From Clostridium sp. (GTDB lineage: Bacteria; Bacillota; Clostridia; Oscillospirales; Acutalibacteraceae): DNA of 45,363 nucleotides. The position numbers and the translations under genes were made by a program. The stretch spans positions 1 through 45,363 of the forward strand of contig JAISSW010000005.1 in NCBI GenBank assembly GCA_031272895.1. The letters are read 5' to 3'. Positions 1-5,902 of this stretch are shown here, piece by piece. The notes under the pieces are model-generated. The model saw only the letters and a program-made list of their open reading frames with translations. It did no database searches and was not told the origin of the DNA. Position 1 is the first letter of the stretch. Every line of letters begins with the position of its first letter.

Positions 1-218
1 CGATAGACAACATAAGCACCGCCGTGCCTACAATTATCCTCTGCGGCAGCGCAGACCAGCTTGTGCCGCCAAGCCAATTCGGCGAGCGCTTGCACACCGA
101 GCTTGACGCCCTGGGCGTACATAATAGCTACTTCCTGTTTGATGGCGCGGGACATGAGATATTCGGCGCCACAAAGGTGACCGATGAAGTCGCTGACTAC
201 TGCGAGCTGTATTTTTAG
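1..218 (+). CDS. alpha/beta hydrolase, C-terminal part only
   Basis: The reading frame is open from the first bases of the window, so the gene begins upstream and only about 71 C-terminal residues are visible. A hydrophobic strand (TIILCG) is followed by SADQLVPP, a typical position for the catalytic acid Asp, and by GAGHEIFG, a typical position for the catalytic His of the alpha/beta hydrolase fold. The nucleophile elbow lies outside the window. A GTG at 24 is in frame but has no convincing ribosome binding site and falls inside the fold, so it is not taken as the start. Substrate cannot be assigned. A convergent terminator separates it from proS. Confidence 0.7.
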   Translation, partial: IDNISTAVPTIILCGSADQLVPPSQFGERLHTELDALGVHNSYFLFDGAGHEIFGATKVTDEVADYCELYF

Positions 219-228
219 CAACAAACAT

Positions 229-262
229 AAAAAAGGAGCAGTTAAACGCTGCTCCTTTTTTG
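229..262. terminator. bidirectional intrinsic terminator between the hydrolase and proS
   Basis: A 7-bp GC-rich stem (GGAGCAG at 235-241, CTGCTCC at 249-255) is preceded by A6 and followed by a T6 run. It therefore works as a Rho-independent terminator on both strands and serves the two convergent genes on either side. Confidence 0.9.
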
Positions 263-283
263 TGACTAAAAGCTGTCGGTGAA

Positions 284-1717
284 TCAATACGCCTTGCCCC
301 AGTAAAGCATATGCTTCGCCGGCTTTCCGCAGCACACGCAGCTTGTGCTTATTTCCTCTTGCTCAAAGGGAATGCAGCGGCTTGTTATGCCCGCCTCCTC
401 CTTAAGCTTAAGCTCGCAGGCGGCGTCGCCGCACCACATTGCCTTAATAAAGCCGGGTTTGCTTTTTGCAATGGTCTTCAGTTCGTCCAAGTTAGCGGCG
501 GAATAGGTCATTTCCTCGCGGCGGGCAAGCGCCTTTGTGTAAATGCCGTCATGAACCGCCTGCAGCAATTCGGGTATGCGCTCCTCAAGCTCATCTATCG
601 GTACTATCGTTTTCTCTCGGTTGTCACGCCTGACGACCACGCAAACCCCGTTTTCAATGTCCCGCGGACCATATTCCACACGCAGGGGTACACCCTTCAT
701 CTCATACTCCGCAAACTTCCAGCCGGCGGAGTTTTCGCTGTCGTCCAGCTTAACGCGGCAAAACTTGCCCAAGCGCTCCTTTAGCGCGGCGGCGGACTCA
801 AGCACACCGGGCTTGTGCTGCGCAATCGGCAGGACGACTACCTGAACCGGCGCAACGGCGGGGGGGAGGACAAGCCCGTTGTCGTCGCCGTGGGTCATAA
901 TAATTGCGCCGATTAAACGCGTTGTAACGCCCCAGCTTGTTTGGTGGGGGTATTGCAGCGTGTTATCCCGCCCGTTAAAGGTAATATCAAAGGCTCTTGC
1001 GAAGCCGTCGCCGAAGTAGTGCGTCGTACCCGCCTGCAGCGCCTGCCCGTCGTGCATAAGCGCCTCTATGGTGTAAGTGGCAAGCGCACCGGCAAATTTT
1101 TCCTTGTCGGTCTTTCTGCCCTTAACCACGGGGATAGCCAAGGCGTTCTCAGCAAACTCCGCGTAGAGGTTGAGCATACCCTCCGTTTCGTCCCGTGCCT
1201 CTTGTTCGGTTTCGTGCATGGTGTGCCCCTCCTGCCAAAAGAACTCCATTGTGCGCAGGAACGGGCGTGTGGTTTTTTCCCAACGGACGACGTTTGCCCA
1301 TTGGTTATAAAGCTTAGGCAAATCACGCCAGGAGTGAATGACCCCGGCATAATAATCGCAAAAGAGTGTTTCACTGGTGGGGCGCACACACATACGCTCC
1401 TGCAGCTCCTCGCTGCCGCCGTGTGTTACCCAGGCTACTTCGGGCGCAAAGCCCTCAACGTGGTCTTTTTCCTTTTGCAGCAGGCTTTCGGGAATAAACA
1501 GCGGCAGCATTACGTTCTCATGCCCGGTCGCCTTAAAGCGCGCGTCTAACTCCGCGCGGATATTCTCCCACAGCGCAGTGCCGTAGGGGTGGATATACAT
1601 ACAGCCCCTAACACAGGAATAGGCGCAAAGCTGCGCCTTAATAACAACGTCCGTGTACCACTTGGCAAAGTCCTCATCCCGAGAGGTGATTGACTCAACC
1701 ATTTTCTTTTCCGCCAT
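284..1717 (-). CDS. proS: prolyl-tRNA synthetase (archaeal/eukaryotic-type, ProS type 3)
   Basis: This 477-residue protein charges tRNA-Pro with proline in the cytosol. It is the short ProRS form without the bacterial editing insertion. Class II features are visible: motif 2 in [16 protein letters not shown], the [15 protein letters not shown] segment, and the motif 3 region with [21 protein letters not shown]. The C-terminal zinc-like domain carries CVCCGKPA, and the chain ends in Ala-Tyr as is usual for this type. The frame stays open further upstream, but ATG 1717 is preceded by AAGGAG at good spacing and gives the family's usual start and length, so it is chosen. An acyl carrier protein gene ends 31 bp upstream on the same strand and the two probably share a transcript. 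Confidence 0.95.
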   Translation of the reverse strand: MAEKKMVESITSRDEDFAKWYTDVVIKAQLCAYSCVRGCMYIHPYGTALWENIRAELDARFKATGHENVMLPLFIPESLLQKEKDHVEGFAPEVAWVTHGGSEELQERMCVRPTSETLFCDYYAGVIHSWRDLPKLYNQWANVVRWEKTTRPFLRTMEFFWQEGHTMHETEQEARDETEGMLNLYAEFAENALAIPVVKGRKTDKEKFAGALATYTIEALMHDGQALQAGTTHYFGDGFARAFDITFNGRDNTLQYPHQTSWGVTTRLIGAIIMTHGDDNGLVLPPAVAPVQVVVLPIAQHKPGVLESAAALKERLGKFCRVKLDDSENSAGWKFAEYEMKGVPLRVEYGPRDIENGVCVVVRRDNREKTIVPIDELEERIPELLQAVHDGIYTKALARREEMTYSAANLDELKTIAKSKPGFIKAMWCGDAACELKLKEEAGITSRCIPFEQEEISTSCVCCGKPAKHMLYWGKAY

Positions 1718-1748
1718 TTTTATGAACACTCCTTGTTTGCTTTGCGCA

Positions 1749-1976
1749 TTATAGACGCGCGTCAATGTAATTGGCAAGGTCGCCGAAGGTTTCAAAGCCC
1801 TCAATCGCCTCGTCCGTGACCTCCACCCGGAACAGCTGCTCAGCCTCGCCGACAATGTCCATCAGGTCAATGCTGTCCGCCTCCAGCTCATCAGGAACAG
1901 TTTCAGGGCGAACAAGCTCCTCATCCACTCCCAAAACATCGGCAATAAGAATCCTCAGCTTGTCAAAGGTACCCAT
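1749..1976 (-). CDS. acpP: acyl carrier protein
   Basis: A 75-residue acidic protein of ACP size. The phosphopantetheine attachment site is ADSIDLMD with Ser35, and the four-helix pattern and C-terminal NYIDARL are typical. It carries acyl chains as thioesters, usually for fatty acid synthesis. The ATG at 1976 follows a GGGAGGG Shine-Dalgarno; the longer open frame upstream crosses the promoter region and is not coding. No fab or plsX genes lie next to it; the only partner is proS 31 bp downstream. It could serve general lipid synthesis or a dedicated pathway encoded elsewhere. Confidence 0.92.
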   Translation of the reverse strand: MGTFDKLRILIADVLGVDEELVRPETVPDELEADSIDLMDIVGEAEQLFRVEVTDEAIEGFETFGDLANYIDARL

Positions 1977-2018
1977 AAAATAACCCTCCCGTTTTTTATT
2001 GGATATTAGACGTTGTTT

Positions 2019-2047
2019 ATTGTAGCAGATATTTAAGCCGCTGTCAA
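2019..2047 (-). promoter_or_regulatory. promoter of acpP-proS
   Basis: On the minus strand, -35 TTGACA (2042-2047) and -10 TACAAT (2019-2024) are separated by 17 bp, about 42 bp upstream of the acpP start codon. It is divergent from the cysK promoter. Confidence 0.8.
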
Positions 2048-2087
2048 CGCCGCCGAGGTTGCAGGCAAAAAAACTTTCCGTACCCCC

Positions 2088-2116
2088 TTGACAAATTATG
2101 TAAAATCGCGTATAAT
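2088..2116 (+). promoter_or_regulatory. consensus promoter of cysK
   Basis: A perfect TTGACA (2088-2093), 17-bp spacer, TATAAT (2111-2116). Transcription is expected to start near 2123. An inverted repeat lies just downstream of the start site. Confidence 0.9.
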
Positions 2117-2126
2117 AATACATACT

Positions 2127-2147
2127 AATCCTATATGCATTAGGAAT
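2127..2147. promoter_or_regulatory. candidate operator in the cysK leader
   Basis: The arms TCCTA (2129-2133) and TAGGA (2141-2145) flank a 7-bp centre containing ATGCAT. The right arm extends to GGAATT, a half-site reminiscent of operators of Rrf2-family cysteine regulators such as CymR. Its place just after the predicted start site suits a repressor. The assignment to a regulator family is inference. Confidence 0.45.
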
Positions 2148-2165
2148 TAAGAAGGGAGAACAACA

Positions 2166-3095
2166 ATGGCAATCGCAAAACAGCTCTCGGAGCTCATTGG
2201 AAACACGCCGCTGCTTACACTCACGCGTTACGCAAAAAAGCATGGGCTTGGGGCGGAAATCACCGCAAAATTAGAATACTTCAACCCTGCCGGCAGCGTT
2301 AAGGACAGAATAGCCCTTGCAATGCTTAAGGACGCGGAGGAAAAGGGGCTTTTGAAGCCGGACAGCGTAATCATTGAGCCGACAAGCGGCAACACCGGCA
2401 TAGGGCTGGCGTCAGTTGCGGCGGCAAGGGGTTACAAGGTTGTGCTTACCATGCCGGAAACAATGAGCGTGGAGCGCCGCAACCTGCTTAAGGCCTATGG
2501 CGCTCAGGTGGTCCTTACAGAGGGCGCTAAGGGAATGACAGGGGCGAGGCAAAAGGCAAAGGAGCTTGCCGACGCCACGCCGGGCGCTTTTATTCCCGAA
2601 CAGTTTGAGAACCCGGCAAATCCCAAAATCCACTATGAAACCACCGGACCTGAAATTTGGCGGGACGCTGAGGGCAAGGTGGATATATTCGTGTCAGGCA
2701 TAGGCACGGGCGGCACAATCAGCGGGGCGGGCAAGTACCTTAAGGAGAAAAACCCGGAGCTGTATATCGTAGCCGTGGAACCGTCTGCGTCGCCGGTGCT
2801 GAGCAAGGGCACAGCCGGTCCACATAAAATTCAGGGCATAGGCGCGGGCTTTGTCCCCGCCACGCTCGACACAAAAATTTATGACGAGATAATAGCGGTT
2901 GATAACGAGGCTGCTTTTGCTGCCGGGCGTGAGGTCGCCAAGGAGGAGGGTCTGCTTGTGGGCATTTCCTCCGGTGCGGCGCTAGTGGCGGCAGAGGAGC
3001 TTGCCTCCCGCCCGGAAAACGCCGGAAAGCGCATTGTCGTCATATTCCCGGACACAGGGGAAAGGTATCTCTCAACAGCCCTTTTCGTGGAGTAA
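2166..3095 (+). CDS. cysK: cysteine synthase A (O-acetylserine sulfhydrylase)
   Basis: The 309-residue PLP enzyme makes L-cysteine from O-acetylserine and sulfide in the cytosol. Visible family signatures are ELIGNTPL near the N-terminus, NPAGSVKDR with the PLP-binding Lys, TSGNTG (substrate loop), GTGGTISG (PLP phosphate loop) and GISSGAA. The length is normal. AAGGGAG at 2152-2158 precedes ATG 2166. The gene stands alone between its own consensus promoter with a possible operator and a strong terminator, so it is likely regulated by sulfur or cysteine status. The terminator probably also ends the leftward transcript from the invertible segment downstream. Confidence 0.96.
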   Translation: MAIAKQLSELIGNTPLLTLTRYAKKHGLGAEITAKLEYFNPAGSVKDRIALAMLKDAEEKGLLKPDSVIIEPTSGNTGIGLASVAAARGYKVVLTMPETMSVERRNLLKAYGAQVVLTEGAKGMTGARQKAKELADATPGAFIPEQFENPANPKIHYETTGPEIWRDAEGKVDIFVSGIGTGGTISGAGKYLKEKNPELYIVAVEPSASPVLSKGTAGPHKIQGIGAGFVPATLDTKIYDEIIAVDNEAAFAAGREVAKEEGLLVGISSGAALVAAEELASRPENAGKRIVVIFPDTGERYLSTALFVE

Positions 3096-3106
3096 GCTTA
3101 AATAAC

Positions 3107-3148
3107 GAAAAACGCCCCTGTCACGTTGCGCGGCAGGGGCGTTTTAAT
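3107..3148. terminator. bidirectional terminator after cysK
   Basis: A 12-bp stem (AAAACGCCCCTG at 3109-3120 with CAGGGGCGTTTT at 3134-3145) has A-rich and T-rich flanks on both sides. It can stop cysK transcription rightward and also transcription arriving from the right from the promoter at 3279-3307. Confidence 0.92.
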
Positions 3149-3234
3149 TTTGATATGCTTTATAGTGAGAAAAATTGTCACAGACGTATTGCAAAATACA
3201 TGAACAGGATGTGATATATATTTAATCATAAAGC
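3149..3234. other. intergenic spacer with a two-tier hairpin, left of the invertible segment
   Basis: No credible gene is present. TCACA (3178-3182) pairs with TGTGA (3210-3214), and inside it GTATT (3186-3190) pairs with AATAC (3195-3199) around a 4-base loop. In the present orientation this stretch would lie in a short leftward RNA from the promoter at 3279-3307. A 69-codon minus-strand frame here has no Shine-Dalgarno and is not called. Confidence 0.4.
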
Positions 3235-3263
3235 TTTCGCAGAACTCTAAATTCCGCGAAAGC
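3235..3263. repeat. left 29-bp inverted repeat (IRL), recombination site
   Basis: This is the exact reverse complement of 4714-4742. The site is itself a near-palindrome: 10-bp arms (TTTCGCAGAA and TTCCGCGAAA, 9 of 10 complementary) flank a 7-bp centre, CTCTAAA. That is the usual geometry of a tyrosine recombinase core site. The pair is in inverted orientation, so recombination would invert the DNA between them rather than excise it. Confidence 0.95.
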
Positions 3264-3278
3264 TCTTTTGACGAGAAA

Positions 3279-3307
3279 ATTATAGCAGGCAATCCAAATT
3301 TTGTCAA
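3279..3307 (-). promoter_or_regulatory. invertible consensus promoter, currently facing away from the pilus operon
   Basis: On the minus strand, -35 TTGACA (3302-3307), a spacer of exactly 17 bp, and -10 TATAAT (3279-3284) match the consensus perfectly. Transcription should start near 3272, cross IRL and run to the cysK terminator. No gene lies in that path. Its lack of a target in this orientation, next to a recombination site, is the main reason to read it as a switch promoter. Confidence 0.88.
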
Positions 3308-3460
3308 GCAAAAACGGATAAGTGGCAGTTTTTTGAGGCTAAGTTACGGTGCGCGCTGAAAAAATCTACTTTTTTGCAAAAAAATAAGCGCACTTCCCTG
3401 TTTCTCATCTATCTTTGCAGTTTGTGTAATTTATAACATAAACCTCAAGATGGTAAGCCC

Positions 3461-3492
3461 TTGCGGATATTTTAGCGTAAGTATAGTATAAT
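3461..3492 (+). promoter_or_regulatory. probable promoter of the recombinase gene
   Basis: A TATAAT (3487-3492) lies 56 bp upstream of the chosen start at 3548, with an overlapping TATAGT at 3482-3487. The best -35, TTGCGG (3461-3466), gives poor spacing (20 or 15 bp), so the promoter looks weaker than the outward-facing one. It lies inside the invertible segment, so the recombinase would be expressed in both orientations. Confidence 0.45.
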
Positions 3493-3547
3493 ACTATTTA
3501 TGGTCATGCAAGTGGTCAAATATATTGCGGGAGGGCAGAGTAGACCT

Positions 3548-4684
3548 ATGCCGAGAAGGGGAGAGAATATCCGTAAAAGGAGCGACGGACGCTGGGAGGG
3601 CAGGTTCATTCAGCGGCGGGACATTGACGGTAAGGCGTGCTATCGCTCGATTTACGGCAAAAGCTACGCGGAGGTTAAAGGCAAGCTTGCGCAGCGAAAT
3701 GATGCGCTTAAGGAGGAGCGAGCCGGCGAAAAACCGGCGGCGTTTGGGGATATACTGCAGCTGTGGCTTGAGGACAGAAAAATAAAACTGAAGAGGCAAA
3801 GCTACGCTAAATATGCCGGCATGATAAAAAGGCACCTTATGGACGGCTTAGGCGACAAGCACTTATCAAGCCTTAACGCAACGCAAATTAACCGGCATTT
3901 GGAGCAAAAGCTGAGGGAGGGCTTGGCGGTTACTACGGTCAGGACACTGGGCTTTATTGCTGCCTCCGCGCTGACTTTTGCCGCCGAGCTTGGCATATGC
4001 CCGCCGCCGGTCGGCAAATTTCACAGACCGTCGAAGTGCAGGGCGGAGCCATGTGTTTTTTCGGTCGCGGAGCAGCGACGGCTTGAGGAACACCTATTAG
4101 GCGCCGTGACTCCGACGGGGCTTGGCATTTTGCTTTGTCTGCACACGGGGCTGCGCATTGGCGAGCTTTGCGGCTTACGCTTGGAGGATATTGACATACT
4201 TTCTGCAACGCTCCATGTAAGAAGAACGGTTTGCAGGCTTGCAAAGGGTGGCGGCGGCACCGAGCTGACAATAGGCGAGCCGAAATCCGCAAGCTCACGC
4301 AGGGCAATACCCTTGACGCCTTGTATAGCAATGCTGCTTGACGAACAGCTTAGGGAGCGCCGACAAAAAGAGGGGAACACCGCCGTGTTTTTACCAAGCC
4401 CGGAGGGTAGATACCTTGACCCACGCACCCTACAGTATCGCTTCAAAAAAATTCTGCGCGATTGTGGGCTGCCGGAAAGAAAATTCCACGCCCTGCGGCA
4501 CAGCTTCGCCACACGCTGCGTTGAGGCGGGAGTAGACGTAAAATCACTAAGTGAGATACTCGGTCACGCGGACGTGGGCACAACGCTGAATATTTATGTC
4601 CATTCCTCAATGGAGCAAAAGCGCATACAGCTGGACAAGCTGGCGCATTTTAGTGGTCAACGCCGTGGTCAAGCTACGCTGTAA
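3548..4684 (+). CDS. tyrosine recombinase (phage-integrase family), predicted DNA invertase
   Basis: This 378-residue site-specific recombinase lies entirely within the inverted-repeat segment. The N-terminal 60 residues (RKRSDGRWEGRF) resemble the arm-binding domain of Tn916-like integrases. A SAM-like core-binding domain follows (about 65-160). The catalytic domain shows Arg203 in TGLRIGEL, His314 and Arg317 in HALRH, His340 in LGHADV and the nucleophile Tyr350 in NIYVH. The frame is open from 3500, but ATG 3548 is preceded by GGGAGGG (3530-3536) and starts with MPRRGENI, typical for the family, so it is preferred. The natural substrate is inferred to be the flanking 29-bp repeats. No excisionase or other mobile-element genes are present, which fits a domesticated element used for inversion. 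Confidence 0.93.
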   Translation: MPRRGENIRKRSDGRWEGRFIQRRDIDGKACYRSIYGKSYAEVKGKLAQRNDALKEERAGEKPAAFGDILQLWLEDRKIKLKRQSYAKYAGMIKRHLMDGLGDKHLSSLNATQINRHLEQKLREGLAVTTVRTLGFIAASALTFAAELGICPPPVGKFHRPSKCRAEPCVFSVAEQRRLEEHLLGAVTPTGLGILLCLHTGLRIGELCGLRLEDIDILSATLHVRRTVCRLAKGGGGTELTIGEPKSASSRRAIPLTPCIAMLLDEQLRERRQKEGNTAVFLPSPEGRYLDPRTLQYRFKKILRDCGLPERKFHALRHSFATRCVEAGVDVKSLSEILGHADVGTTLNIYVHSSMEQKRIQLDKLAHFSGQRRGQATL

Positions 4685-4705
4685 GCACTGCTGCCATAAG
4701 GCTTT
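4683..4705 (+). terminator. weak hairpin with T5 after the recombinase gene
   Basis: Short competing stems (AAGC with GCTT, or GCC-ATAA-GGC) are followed by a T5 run just before IRR. This is at best a weak terminator, so some transcription from the recombinase promoter may leak into the pilus operon. Confidence 0.25.
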
Positions 4706-4713
4706 TTCGTGCC

Positions 4714-4742
4714 GCTTTCGCGGAATTTAGAGTTCTGCGAAA
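4714..4742. repeat. right 29-bp inverted repeat (IRR), recombination site
   Basis: Exact reverse complement of IRL (3235-3263). Arms TTTCGCGGAA and TTCTGCGAAA flank the 7-bp TTTAGAG. It ends 3 bp before the G-rich Shine-Dalgarno (4746-4750) of the first pilus-operon gene, so in the ON state the repeat would form a hairpin in the 5' leader. Confidence 0.95.
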
Positions 4743-4756
4743 AAAGGGGGAAGATT

Positions 4757-5302
4757 ATGTGCGGGCAGCTGAGCTTGCGTACGGAGCTAATCAGGCAGTG
4801 GCCGGAGCTGCGTGACATTGCCGAATACCTGCGCGGAATGAAGTTTAAGCGCAGCCTGTTTGGCTGTGACAAAGAGAATGTGCTTGAAAACATATTGGAG
4901 CTGACGCAGAGGTATGAGGCGATAATCGAAATGCTGTTCAGGGAGCTTAAGCGGCAGTCCGCAAGCTGTGAGATTAGCGCCGCGGAGCAGGTCTTGGCAA
5001 ATCGGTCAGGGGGGCAGGGCACAGCTGAGCTTGAAGCGCTGCGCCAACAGCTTTTGCAGGCACAGCGGGCAGCGGATAACTATAATTCCCTTTACCGTGC
5101 CGCGCTGGAGCTTACCAAAAACCTTAAGGAGGAGCTTGCGGGTCTGCGCCGCGGCGAGGAACAGCCGGCGGTGGAAGAGAAAAGCGATGGTCCTAACGAA
5201 AACATTGGCAAGGGAGAACGTATGGATGAAAGCCTTTGGCGCTTGGCGCTGAACCAAAACCTTGAGGAGTTGTTTTCACACACGCCAAACAGCGGCTGTT
5301 AA
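4757..5302 (+). CDS. DivIVA-like coiled-coil protein, first gene of the pilus operon
   Basis: A 181-residue soluble protein with no signal peptide or membrane segment. Residues about 25-60 (FKRSLFGCDKENVLENILE) resemble the N-terminal membrane-curvature domain of DivIVA/GpsB proteins, where a GYDxxxV-type motif follows a short basic stretch. Two heptad-rich helices follow (about 45-75 and 88-130, rich in Gln, Glu, Leu and Ala), suggesting a coiled coil, then an acidic low-complexity tail. The start is set by GGGGGAAG at 4746-4753. The frame extends back into IRR, but that part is not coding. It begins 14 bp after the repeat and ends 14 bp before the signal peptidase gene. A role in placing the pilus assembly machinery at the membrane is speculation; the DivIVA link rests on the motif alone. 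Confidence 0.7.
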   Translation: MCGQLSLRTELIRQWPELRDIAEYLRGMKFKRSLFGCDKENVLENILELTQRYEAIIEMLFRELKRQSASCEISAAEQVLANRSGGQGTAELEALRQQLLQAQRAADNYNSLYRAALELTKNLKEELAGLRRGEEQPAVEEKSDGPNENIGKGERMDESLWRLALNQNLEELFSHTPNSGC

Positions 5303-5316
5303 GGCGTAACCAACAG

Positions 5317-5880
5317 ATGGAAAGGCTATTGTATGAGGAAAGTACCGCGGGAATTCTGCGCGCCCAAGTCCGCTTTCTGCGGCGCAAAAAGGGCATTTGC
5401 CGTGCCGTGCTTGCGGTCGGACTTGCGGCGGTTCTGTCTGTGCTGGCATTCGGGGCAGTATTCGGTATTGCGTTGGTTAACGGAAGCTCCATGAGTCCCG
5501 CAATCAACGCCGGCGATTGCCTGCTGTTTGTGCGCCGCGGGGAATACAGACGCGGCGACATAGTGCTTTTTTGCCGCGCGGGGGACTTGGAGGATGAATA
5601 CATAAAGCGCATTATTGCCCTGCCGGGGGAAAGGGTTGATATAAGCGCGGATGGCATTGTGCTGATTAACGGCGCAGCCATAGACGAGCCTTATGCGTCC
5701 GGACAAACAATTGGGGACGGCTCCGTGCAATTCCCCCTGTTGCTTGGAGCTGACGAATACTTTGTTCTTGGGGACAACAGGGAGGTATCACATGATTCGA
5801 GAAGAATAGGGGCTGTTGCACGCGGAAGCCTGCTTGGCAGGGTGGTAATTGTTCTGCGTTTAAGCGGCAAACAAAACTGA
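5317..5880 (+). CDS. lepB: type I signal peptidase
   Basis: This 187-residue membrane protease removes signal peptides at the outer face of the membrane. One transmembrane helix (about residues 28-53) is followed by box B NGSSMSPAI with nucleophile Ser58, box C (RRGDIVLF), box D EYIKRIIALPGERV with general base Lys97, and box E GDNREVSHDSRRIG. The size suits a Gram-positive SipS-type enzyme. It lies 14 bp after the coiled-coil gene and 22 bp before the adhesin. Dedicated signal peptidases occur in other sortase-pilus loci (SipA in streptococcal FCT regions), so it probably processes the adhesin and pilin. The ribosome binding site (AAGGCG) is weak, which suggests coupling to the gene before it. 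Confidence 0.93.
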   Translation: MERLLYEESTAGILRAQVRFLRRKKGICRAVLAVGLAAVLSVLAFGAVFGIALVNGSSMSPAINAGDCLLFVRRGEYRRGDIVLFCRAGDLEDEYIKRIIALPGERVDISADGIVLINGAAIDEPYASGQTIGDGSVQFPLLLGADEYFVLGDNREVSHDSRRIGAVARGSLLGRVVIVLRLSGKQN

Positions 5881-5902
5881 GAATTAAGAGAGGTAATAAG
5901 CC

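Larger units (their letters stand above)
3235..4742. mobile_element. predicted invertible DNA segment (promoter switch) with its own recombinase
   Basis: The 1508-bp segment is bounded by perfect 29-bp inverted repeats. It contains a full tyrosine recombinase gene and a perfect consensus promoter 16 bp inside the left repeat, directed leftward. Reflection about the segment (new position = 7977 - x) would put that promoter's -35 at 4670-4675, its -10 at 4693-4698 and its start near 4705, reading across IRR into the gene starting at 4757. As given, the promoter faces the cysK terminator, so this is predicted to be the OFF orientation for the pilus operon. No target duplication is evident. The analogy is to Hin-type switches; inversion has not been shown. 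Confidence 0.82.

Noticed and set aside
311-1549. Long plus-strand frames over proS (and similar long antisense frames over nrdD, uxaC, scfB and others)
   Set aside because: They are shadows of well-supported genes on the opposite strand, without ribosome binding sites or recognisable protein features.
1977-2243. N-terminal extension of the acyl carrier protein frame
   Set aside because: It crosses both divergent promoters and the cysK start; ATG 1976 has a proper ribosome binding site and gives normal ACP length.
3098-3307. 69-codon minus-strand frame under the outward-facing promoter
   Set aside because: No Shine-Dalgarno at its starts, and it runs through the recombination site and the cysK terminator; it looks non-coding.
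3235-4742. Reading the repeat-bounded segment as an insertion sequence with terminal inverted repeats
   Set aside because: The enzyme is a tyrosine recombinase with all catalytic residues, not a DDE transposase; no clear target-site duplication flanks the repeats; each repeat is itself a 10-7-10 recombinase core site.
3235-4742. Reading the repeats as attL and attR of an integrated element
   Set aside because: att sites are direct repeats; these are exact inverted repeats, and only one gene lies between them.
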